NCBI RefSeq assembly: GCF_004122095.1
Contig: NZ_SAWZ01000004.1
Location: forward strand, 248,001 to 312,000
DNA length: 64,000 nt
DNA from: Pseudoxanthomonas composti
GTDB lineage: Bacteria > Pseudomonadota > Gammaproteobacteria > Xanthomonadales > Xanthomonadaceae
Reading direction: 5' to 3'
Part shown: positions 57,560-64,000 of the stretch, piece after piece
Layout: every line of letters begins with the position of its first letter
Numbering within the stretch: the stretch's first letter is position 1
Position numbers and translations under genes: made by a program
The notes under the pieces: model-generated
Databases searched by the model: none
What the model was told of the DNA's origin: nothing
Seen by the model: only the letters and a program-made list of their open reading frames with translations

Positions 57560-58621
57560 TCAGAGGCGCGGCTGCAGCCGCGTGGTGCCGAACAGATTGC
57601 GCTGCACCAGTGGCGAGCGCAGGAATTCGTGCGGAAAGGGCGCCGGGCCTTGGCTGGCATCGTCCAGGCGCGCGCGCTGGGCGGGCGTGAACTGCACCTG
57701 CAAGGCGCCCAGGTTGTCCTGCAGCTGGCCCAGGGTGCGCGCGCCGATGATCGGGACCGCGCCCGGTCCGGGTCGCTGCAGCGCCCAGGCCAGGGCCACC
57801 TGCGCGGGACTGTCGCCGCGCTCCTGCGCAACGGTGCGCACCACCTCGGCAATCTCCAGAGCGCGTGCGTTGAGCGCGCCATTGGCGATGGCGACCTCGC
57901 GGCGGGTGCCGGTGGGCCCGGGCTCGGCTGGCGGGCTGAGATCGCCGGCGCCGTACTTGCCGGTCAGCACGCCGCCGCCCAGGGGCGACCAGGCCACCAC
58001 GCCCAGGCCCAGCGCGTCGGCCATGGGGATCAACTCGTGTTCGACGCTGCGCTGGAGCAGGCTGTATTCGATCTGCAGGGCCACCAGCGGGCTCCAGCCG
58101 CGCAGGTCGGCCAGGGTCTGCATGCGCGCCACTAGCCAGGCCGGCGTATCGCTGATGCCGGCGTACATGACCTTGCCTGCACGCACCAGGTCGTCGAAGG
58201 CGCGCATCACTTCCTCCACCGGCGTGGTGCCATCCCAGGCGTGCAGGTACAGCAGGTCCAGGTAATCCGTCTGGAGCCGCTTCAGGCTGGCCTCGACCCC
58301 GCGCAGCATGGCGCGGCGATGGTTACCGCCGGCGTTGGGGTCGGCCGCCTCCATGCTCAGGCTGTACTTGGTGGCCAGCACCACGCGCTCGCGGCGGTGC
58401 TGCAGCAGCCTGCCCAACAGCGTCTCGGCACTGCCGAAGGTGTAGAAATTGGCGGTATCGATGAAGTTGCCGCCGCGCTCCAGGTAGGCGTCGAGGATGC
58501 GGCCGCTCTCGGCCTCATCCGCGCCCCATCCCCAGTCCTGGCCGAAGGTCATCGTGCCCAGCGCCAACGGGCTCACGCGCAGGCCGGAGCGGCCGAGCAG
58601 GCGGTAGTGGTCGAGGGGCAT
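57560..58621 (-). CDS. Aldo/keto reductase (third, distinct subfamily)
   Basis: A 353-residue AKR with D-T-A-N-F-Y, A-T-K-Y-S and Y-L-H-A-W-D; a D-x-W-G-W-G-A-D-E segment near residue 30 sets it apart from copies A and B. It begins the run of three AKR genes and is divergent from a LysR regulator gene about 200 bases away, which may control it (inferred). Confidence 0.92.
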   Translation of the reverse strand: MPLDHYRLLGRSGLRVSPLALGTMTFGQDWGWGADEAESGRILDAYLERGGNFIDTANFYTFGSAETLLGRLLQHRRERVVLATKYSLSMEAADPNAGGNHRRAMLRGVEASLKRLQTDYLDLLYLHAWDGTTPVEEVMRAFDDLVRAGKVMYAGISDTPAWLVARMQTLADLRGWSPLVALQIEYSLLQRSVEHELIPMADALGLGVVAWSPLGGGVLTGKYGAGDLSPPAEPGPTGTRREVAIANGALNARALEIAEVVRTVAQERGDSPAQVALAWALQRPGPGAVPIIGARTLGQLQDNLGALQVQFTPAQRARLDDASQGPAPFPHEFLRSPLVQRNLFGTTRLQPRL

Positions 58622-58671
58622 GGGGGTCTCTCCTTGGGGGCTGAGGGATCAAAGGGCCAGGAACGAGAAAC

Positions 58672-58727
58672 GAGGAACGAGGAACGAGCGGGGGTGTGCG
58701 GCGCGCTTCACTCGTTCCTCGTTCCTC
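58672..58727. repeat. Inverted repeat of a GAGGAACGAG unit
   Basis: A 17-base arm (GAGGAACGAGGAACGAG at 58672-58688) with its perfect complement at 58711-58727. The 8-base unit GAACGAGG recurs several times nearby. It lies in the AKR-LysR divergent gap. Confidence 0.75.
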
Positions 58728-58823
58728 TCCACCCGTTCCTCGCTCCACGGCCCAAAGGGTCGGCCGATCCGCCATGCGGATAAACTGGCCTAATCCGAAC
58801 CTGCCTTGAAGGTCAGCTTCACA

Positions 58824-59714
58824 ATGGCCAGCAGCCCCCTCCCCGCCGTGGTCGCCTTCACCCGCGTGGCCCACCACGCCAGCTTCAGTCGCGCGGCCGA
58901 TGAGCTGGGCGTCAGCCCCTCGGCGCTGTCGCAGACGGTGCGTGCGCTGGAGGCGCAGGTGGGGGTGCGGCTGCTGCACCGGACCACGCGCCGGGTGGGG
59001 CTGACCGAGCACGGCGCCCGCTTCCTGGAGCAGGTGCGGGTTGGGCTGGAGCGGATCGACGCGGCCTTTCAGGACCTGGATGCGGTGCGCGACACGCCGG
59101 CCGGGCGCCTGCGCATCACCTTGCCGCGCCTGGTGGCCGAGCGCCTGGTGATGCCGCGGCTGCCGGCCTTCCATGCGCGCTATCCGCAGGTGCAGGTGGA
59201 GTTGTTCATCGACCGCTACATGGTCGATCTGGTGGCCGAAGGCTTCGACGCCGGCATCCGCCTGGGCGAATCGCTGGCGCGCGACATGGTCGCCCTGCCG
59301 ATCGGGCCCATGCACCGGCAGGTGGTGGTCGGCACGCCGGACTACTTCGACCGTTACGGGGTGCCGCAGACGCCGGCGGATCTGGTGCATCACGCCTGCC
59401 TGCTGCACCGGCTCACCAGCGGCCGCCTGATGCCCTGGGAATTCACCCGCGATGGCCGCGATTTCGAGGTGGAAGTGCATGGCCCGCTGATCAGCAACGA
59501 CAGCGAGATCGCCTATGCGGCCGCGCGTGGCGGCATGGGTCTCACCCAGTGCTTCAGCGAGCTGGCCCAGGCCGACCTGGCCAGTGGCGCGATGGTCAGC
59601 GTGCTGCAGGACTGGCAGCTGCCCTTCGCCGGTTTCCACATCTATTACCCCGCCCGCGATCAGCTGCCGCCCAAGCTGCGGGTGTTCGTGGAGTTCCTGC
59701 GCGAGGGGCTCTAG
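58824..59714 (+). CDS. LysR family transcriptional regulator (1)
   Basis: A 296-residue LTTR with N-terminal HTH (H-H-A-S-F-S-R-A-A-D-E-L-G-V-S-P-S-A-L-S-Q-T-V split over residues 20-42) and an effector domain from about 90. Divergent from three AKR genes, and the likely regulator of them. Its last bases overlap the stop of the convergent LysR gene. Confidence 0.93.
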   Translation: MASSPLPAVVAFTRVAHHASFSRAADELGVSPSALSQTVRALEAQVGVRLLHRTTRRVGLTEHGARFLEQVRVGLERIDAAFQDLDAVRDTPAGRLRITLPRLVAERLVMPRLPAFHARYPQVQVELFIDRYMVDLVAEGFDAGIRLGESLARDMVALPIGPMHRQVVVGTPDYFDRYGVPQTPADLVHHACLLHRLTSGRLMPWEFTRDGRDFEVEVHGPLISNDSEIAYAAARGGMGLTQCFSELAQADLASGAMVSVLQDWQLPFAGFHIYYPARDQLPPKLRVFVEFLREGL

Positions 59715-60616
59715 GCCGGCTCGCCCAGCGTATCGGCATACACCTGCCTCACCCAGTCCACGAAGGCGCGCACGCGTGGCGGAGGACGGCGGCTGGGCAG
59801 CAGCAGATGGACGGGGATGGGCGGGGCCGGCCAGTCGGCCAGCACTTGTACCAGCGTGCCGCTGGCCAGCTCGTCCACCACGCCGATGCGCGGGATCTGG
59901 ATCAGCCCCAGGCCATGCACCGCCGCCGCCACGTAGTTGCGCGTCTCGTTGACCTTGAGCCAGCCGCCCAGGTCGAAACGCTGTTCCTTTCCTTCGACCA
60001 GGAAGGCGAAGGGATAGTCGATGTCGTGGTTGGCCGCGAAGAAGCCCACCGCCCGGTGTTGCGACAGCTGCCCCGGGTGGGTGGGCGTGCCATGGGCGGC
60101 CAGATAGGCCGGGCTGGCGCACACGACTTCATGCACGGTGCCGACGCGGCGCGCCACCAGCGAGGAATCGCGCAGCGATCCGCTGCGCAGCGCGCAGTCC
60201 ACGCCCTCGCGCACCAGGTCCACCAGCCGGTCGCCGCTGCCGATCACCAGCTCGATGTCGGGGTAGCGCGCGTGGAAGTCGTGCAGGCGCGGCAGCACCA
60301 CCTGCACCGCATGGCTGCCGTGCATCTCCACCCGCACCCGCCCGCGCGGCTGGGCCGCGACATGGCGCAGCGCGCCTTCGGCTTCCTCCAGCTCGGCCAG
60401 CAGGTGCACGCAGCGCTCGTAGAAGCGTTGGCCATCGTCGGTGGGCCGCACCTGGCGGGTGGTGCGCTCCAGCAAGCGGCTGCCCAGGCGCGCCTCCAGC
60501 TGCTTGATGGCGTGTGTGGCGGTGGCGCGGGGCAGGTCCAGTTCGGCCGCGGCGCGGGTGAAGCTGCCCAGCTCGACGATGCGGACGAACAAGTGCAGGG
60601 AATCGAAGCGGTCCAT
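59711..60616 (-). CDS. LysR family transcriptional regulator (2)
   Basis: A 301-residue LTTR (HTH near residues 15-40: G-S-F-T-R-A-A-A-E-L-D-L-P-R-A-T-A-T). Divergent from the SDR/SDR/tautomerase genes, and a candidate regulator of them. Confidence 0.93.
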   Translation of the reverse strand: MDRFDSLHLFVRIVELGSFTRAAAELDLPRATATHAIKQLEARLGSRLLERTTRQVRPTDDGQRFYERCVHLLAELEEAEGALRHVAAQPRGRVRVEMHGSHAVQVVLPRLHDFHARYPDIELVIGSGDRLVDLVREGVDCALRSGSLRDSSLVARRVGTVHEVVCASPAYLAAHGTPTHPGQLSQHRAVGFFAANHDIDYPFAFLVEGKEQRFDLGGWLKVNETRNYVAAAVHGLGLIQIPRIGVVDELASGTLVQVLADWPAPPIPVHLLLPSRRPPPRVRAFVDWVRQVYADTLGEPA

Positions 60617-60738
60617 GGCCGGCATTGTTGCGCCAGCTTGAATGGTTATGGCAAGTCGCGGGTGTTTATCCATCCGGCGCCAATAGCCAGACTTTCCACA
60701 TCCCGCCGACCCGCTCGGCACACGATGAGGACCTGGCC

Positions 60739-61479
60739 ATGAGCTCGCATTTCAACACCACCGCGCTGGTCACCGGCGCTTCCCGTGGCATCGGCCGCGC
60801 CATCGCCGAGCGCCTGGGGCGCGATGGCTTCAACGTCGTGGTCGGCTACGCGGGCAACGCGGCCAAGGCCGAGGAGACGGTCAGGGCCATCCAGGCCGCT
60901 GGCAGCCAGGCCCTGGCGGTGCAGGCCGACGTGGCCGACCCGGCCGCGGTGTCGGCGATGTTCGACCAAGCCGTGGCTGCCTTCGGCGCGGTGCAGGTGG
61001 TGGTCAACAGCGCCGGCATGATGCCGATGGCCAAGATCGACCCGGACAACCTGGCTGCGTTCGACCAGGTCATCCAGACCAATCTGCGCGGCAGCTTCCT
61101 GGTGCTGGGCGAGGCGGCCAAGCGCCTGGTGGAGGGCGGCCGCATCATCGCGGTGTCCACCAGCGTGATCGCCAGGAACTTTCCGAGCTACGGGCCCTAC
61201 ATCGCCTCCAAGCTGGGCACCGAAGGTCTGGTGCGGGTGCTAGCCAATGAGCTGCGCGGGCGCCAGATCACGGTGAACGCGGTTGCACCCGGCCCGGTGG
61301 CCACCGAGCTGTTCCTGGAAGGCAAGAGCGAAGAAGCCATCGCGCAGATCGCCAAGCTCTCGCCGATGGAGCGGCTGGGCGAGGTGGAGGATATCGCCGG
61401 GGTGGTGAGCTTCCTGGCCGGCCCGGACGCGGGCTGGGTCAACGCCCAGATCCTGCGCGCCAACGGCGGCTTCGCCTAA
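60739..61479 (+). CDS. SDR family oxidoreductase (1)
   Basis: A 246-residue classical short-chain dehydrogenase: NADP motif T-G-A-S-R-G-I-G near residue 12, N-S-A-G near 90, catalytic S-T-S near 139 and Y-I-A-S-K near 155. It is FabG-like in length and motifs but lacks pathway context for fatty-acid synthesis. First gene of a probable three-gene operon. Confidence 0.92.
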   Translation: MSSHFNTTALVTGASRGIGRAIAERLGRDGFNVVVGYAGNAAKAEETVRAIQAAGSQALAVQADVADPAAVSAMFDQAVAAFGAVQVVVNSAGMMPMAKIDPDNLAAFDQVIQTNLRGSFLVLGEAAKRLVEGGRIIAVSTSVIARNFPSYGPYIASKLGTEGLVRVLANELRGRQITVNAVAPGPVATELFLEGKSEEAIAQIAKLSPMERLGEVEDIAGVVSFLAGPDAGWVNAQILRANGGFA

Positions 61480-61579
61480 ACGCCGGCGGGCCCGGGCGTG
61501 TTCGCAAGCCCGGCCCGCCTGCCCATGCAACGTCGTACCCAACCCGGTGGCGCCCGCAGGCGCCGCCCACGAGGAGGTC

Positions 61580-62515
61580 ATGTCCATGCGCAAGTCCGAC
61601 CCATCCCAGGTGATCCTGATCACCGGCGCCTCCAGCGGCTTCGGCGCGCTCGGCGCGCGTGCGCTGGCCGCGGCCGGCCACACCGTCTATGCCAGCATGC
61701 GCGACACCGCCGGCCGCAACGCACCGCAGGTGCAGGCCGTGCGCGAGCACGCCGCCCAGCACGGCGTGGACCTGCGCGCGCTGGAGCTGGACGTGCAGTC
61801 GCAGGACTCGGCCGATGCGGCCATCGCCCAGGTCATCGCCGAGCACGGCCGCCTGGATGTGCTGGTGCACAACGCCGGGCACATGGTGTTCGGCCCGGCC
61901 GAGGCCTTCACGCCCGAGCAGTACGCCCAGCTCTACGACATCAATGTGCTGGGCACCCAGCGCGTCAACCGCGCCGCGCTGCCGCATCTGCGCGGCCAGC
62001 GCGAGGGACTGCTGCTCTGGGTCGGCAGCACCAGCACGCGCGGGGGCACCCCGCCGTTCCTGGCGCCGTACTTCGCGGCCAAGGCGGCGATGGATGCCCT
62101 GGCCGTCAGCTATGCCAGCGAACTGGCGCGCTGGGGCATCGAAACCAGCATCCTCGTGCCGGGCGCCTTCACCCAGGGTACCAACCACTTCGCCCACAGC
62201 GGCAAGCCGGCTGATGAGGCGCGCGCGGAGGACTACGAGACCGGCGCCACGCAGGGCCTGGCCAGGCAGGCCAGCGACGGACTGGCAGCGGCCGAGCCGC
62301 CCGGAGCCGATGTGGCCGACGTGGCCCGCGCGATGGTGGACATCGTCGATACCCCGCGCGGGCAGCGCCCGTTCCGCGTGCATGTGGACCCCAGCGATGA
62401 CGGCGCGGCGGTGGTCAACGCCGTGGCCGACCGGGTGCGCGCGGAGTTCCTGCGCCGCATCGGCTTGGGCGACCTGCTGCGGACGCGCCATGCCGGCGAC
62501 CAAGCTTCGCTCTGA
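61580..62515 (+). CDS. SDR family oxidoreductase (2)
   Basis: A 311-residue SDR with T-G-A-S-S-G-F-G near residue 14, N-A-G near 90, and Y-F-A-A-K near 175. Longer than typical, with an extended C-terminal substrate part. ATG 61580 has GAGGAGG upstream. Second gene of the SDR operon. Confidence 0.9.
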   Translation: MSMRKSDPSQVILITGASSGFGALGARALAAAGHTVYASMRDTAGRNAPQVQAVREHAAQHGVDLRALELDVQSQDSADAAIAQVIAEHGRLDVLVHNAGHMVFGPAEAFTPEQYAQLYDINVLGTQRVNRAALPHLRGQREGLLLWVGSTSTRGGTPPFLAPYFAAKAAMDALAVSYASELARWGIETSILVPGAFTQGTNHFAHSGKPADEARAEDYETGATQGLARQASDGLAAAEPPGADVADVARAMVDIVDTPRGQRPFRVHVDPSDDGAAVVNAVADRVRAEFLRRIGLGDLLRTRHAGDQASL

Positions 62516-62542
62516 TCCACCAATCCCAAGGAGTTCAACCCT

Positions 62543-62758
62543 ATGCCATTTGCCAACTACAAATTTCCCGAAGGCCTGCTCGATGCCGCCCGCAAGGAAG
62601 ACCTGATCCACCGCACCACCGCCCTGTTCGTCGAGTACTTCGGCGAAGGCGTGCGTCCCTACAGCATGGTGCTGGTCGAGGAAGTCACCGACGGTGGCTG
62701 GGGGCGGGCCGATGAGACCTTGACCCTGGCCAAGATGGGCTTGCCTGCGAAGAAGTGA
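62543..62758 (+). CDS. Tautomerase family protein
   Basis: A 71-residue 4-oxalocrotonate-tautomerase-fold protein with Pro directly after the start Met, the catalytic base of the family (exposed after Met removal). A R-P-Y-S-M-V-L-V-E-E segment follows. Probably the last gene of the SDR operon; it has an AGGAG upstream. Substrate unknown. Confidence 0.85.
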   Translation: MPFANYKFPEGLLDAARKEDLIHRTTALFVEYFGEGVRPYSMVLVEEVTDGGWGRADETLTLAKMGLPAKK

Positions 62759-62856
62759 TGACCAGACTCTGGCTCGAGCGTTGAGCTGTCGTCTGGATGG
62801 CTTTCATCGTTGCCATGCGCCGCGGGGGCCCGAGGCATCCAGGTGGACAAGCTTCG

Positions 62857-62968
62857 CGTCATCCACCCTACGTAGGGTGGATGACGCTCTTTCATCCACC
62901 ATCGCCGCGAACGGACATCACGCGCATCGTCAACAAGCGCGTAGGATGGATGGCGCCTTCCATCCACC
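62857..62968. repeat. Palindromic repeat region GTAGGGTGGATGA
   Basis: A perfect 30-base palindrome (arms CGTCATCCACCCTAC) at 62857-62886 and a second related hairpin (GGATGGATGG..CCATCCACC) at 62944-62968. The rest of 62759-63115 has no supported gene. Confidence 0.75.
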
Positions 62969-63115
62969 ACCGCCGCCCAACGGAAAGCCGGGGTGAGGTG
63001 GCGTGCCGGCTTGCCGGTGGTGATTGCACGCATGTTTCCGCCCTGGGCCGGTCGAACCGCTGCGATCACCTCAGCCGAGACGCGGCAGCTCGTCGCGCCC
63101 AGGCTGCCTAGCGCT

Positions 63116-63586
63116 TCAGATCGTCCCCTCGGCCACCAGCTCCCGCGTGTGCTTCAGCGTGGAGGCGATGGCGGCGGCGAAGCCGTTCTCGCTGTCCATC
63201 CAGGCCTGTGCCGCCGCCACCTCCGGCGCGTCGGGCGCTTTGCCGGGCAGCCCGATGTAGGCGTAGAAGCGCAGCTGCAGTTCGCCGTGGTCGCCTTCAA
63301 CCAGCTCGTTGACGATGACGCCTTCGCGCGGGCTCTTGACCTGGAAGAAGCTGAGCTTGCTATCGGTGAAGCTGATGATCTCGGTGATGTCATCGCCCAG
63401 GATGGTGGCTTGCCGCACCAGGTGCGAGGAGCTTTCTTCGATGATCGCCGAATCGGTGCATTCGCCCGGCGGGAAGAAGCGCTGCGGTTCGCGTGCCTTG
63501 TGCATGAGGCCGGCCCACAGCTGCGCGCGGGTGAGGGGAACCTGGCCGGGTGCGTTCACTGGCAAGGTGGCGGAGGAATAGATCAT
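63116..63586 (-). CDS. DUF1857 (AtaL-like SRPBCC) protein
   Basis: A 156-residue protein of the DUF1857/AtaL type, an SRPBCC ligand-binding fold. Landmarks are L-T-R-A-Q-L-W-A-G-L near residue 20, F-F-P-P-G-E-C near 36, and V-K-S-P-R-E-G-V-I-V-N-E-L near 87. I chose ATG 63586 with AGGA upstream over the ATG at 63628. The ligand is unknown. Confidence 0.85.
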   Translation of the reverse strand: MIYSSATLPVNAPGQVPLTRAQLWAGLMHKAREPQRFFPPGECTDSAIIEESSSHLVRQATILGDDITEIISFTDSKLSFFQVKSPREGVIVNELVEGDHGELQLRFYAYIGLPGKAPDAPEVAAAQAWMDSENGFAAAIASTLKHTRELVAEGTI

Positions 63587-63624
63587 GTCGATGTCCTCAA
63601 GAAAGGAGTGCGTCAGTTCGGGCT

Positions 63625-64000
63625 TCACGCCGCCGAGGCGATGCCTGCAACGAAGTCGCGATAGCTGCGCAGCGGGCGTCCAAGCAACTGCGCAAGGCGT
63701 TGCACGTCGCCGGCCTCGGGCACCATGCCGTCGCTGAGGAAGCGCTCTGCCATCTGGCGCATGTCGTAGGCCATCCAGGCGGGCATGAACTGGCGCAGGT
63801 TCTGCTCGAACGCGGGGGTCTGGTCGCCGCCGTAGGCGATGTGCCGGCCCAGCACCTCGGACCAGGTACGCGCGGCGTCCTCGCCGGTGAGCGTGTCCGG
63901 GCCCACCAGGTTGAGGCGGGTCAGCGGCTGGTCTTCTGGCGCCTGGTCCCGGGCCAGCAGCTCGATCGCGGCGATCTCGCCGATATCGCGCGCATCGATC
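63625..64000 (-). CDS. NmrA-like NAD(P)-binding protein (5' end beyond window)
   Basis: The C-terminal 125 residues of an NmrA/SDR-a type protein: I-D-A-R-D-I-G-E-I-A-A at the window edge, then L-T-R-L-N-L-V-G-P-D-T-L-T and S-E-V-L-G-R-H-I-A-Y. The Rossmann N-terminus lies outside the window. It is followed by the DUF1857 gene, 38 bases on in the same direction. Confidence 0.8.
   Translation of the reverse strand, partial: IDARDIGEIAAIELLARDQAPEDQPLTRLNLVGPDTLTGEDAARTWSEVLGRHIAYGGDQTPAFEQNLRQFMPAWMAYDMRQMAERFLSDGMVPEAGDVQRLAQLLGRPLRSYRDFVAGIASAA

Overview
The window is about 64 kb of a high-GC gammaproteobacterial chromosome, most likely from the Xanthomonadaceae (Pseudoxanthomonas, Stenotrophomonas, Xanthomonas or Lysobacter type). 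The clues are the very GC-rich codon use, the yadGH, hrpB, rluE, aceK, monomeric icd and queF complement, an effector ending in a domain that looks like the Xanthomonadales type IV secretion signal (XVIPCD), and a sedentary chromosomal integron like those known in Xanthomonas. No prophage, transposase, CRISPR array or canonical rRNA/tRNA operon was seen.

Layout. 0-9.3 kb: housekeeping genes (ferredoxin-NADP reductase, YadGH exporter, ketopantoate-reductase-like protein, TatD, HrpB, RluE). 9.5-12.6 kb: a candidate antibacterial module, two tandem paralogous exported proteins (putative immunity proteins) followed by a DUF2235-type lipase with an XVIPCD-like tail. 12.6-17.2 kb: exported methyltransferase, aldo/keto reductase, and a GH3 beta-glucosidase with a LacI-type operator in its promoter. 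17.2-20.9 kb: an RNA-repair locus. It has a leader with a 36-codon ORF and four overlapping hairpins ending in a terminator (attenuator architecture), then a highly structured noncoding stretch with two tRNA-like elements, then slipin and RtcB RNA ligase. 21-30.5 kb: cupin, DUF2884 protein, M23 peptidase, L,D-transpeptidase, flavin reductase, a receiver-GGDEF/Hpt pair, and an ECF sigma/anti-sigma pair divergent from a SrpA-type catalase plus cytochrome b561.

30.6-43.7 kb: a chromosomal integron. I count about 27 attC sites, all in the same orientation, separating small lower-GC cassette genes on the minus strand. They run leftwards from an attI-like junction at 43.15 kb. The divergent integrase at 43.4-43.74 kb is a deleted, mutated remnant, so the array looks stranded. 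Many cassettes encode small membrane, lipo- or exported proteins; two carry frameshifts, several have decayed attC sites, and at least ten borrow their stop codon from the attC core.

43.7-64 kb: core and accessory metabolism: a PatZ-like acyl-CoA synthetase/GNAT fusion, AceK close to a monomeric isocitrate dehydrogenase, QueF, an M20 amidohydrolase, three aldo/keto reductases, two LysR regulators, an SDR/SDR/tautomerase operon, a DUF1857 protein and an NmrA-type protein cut by the window edge. Palindromic intergenic repeats recur at 21.0, 55.2, 58.7 and 62.9 kb.
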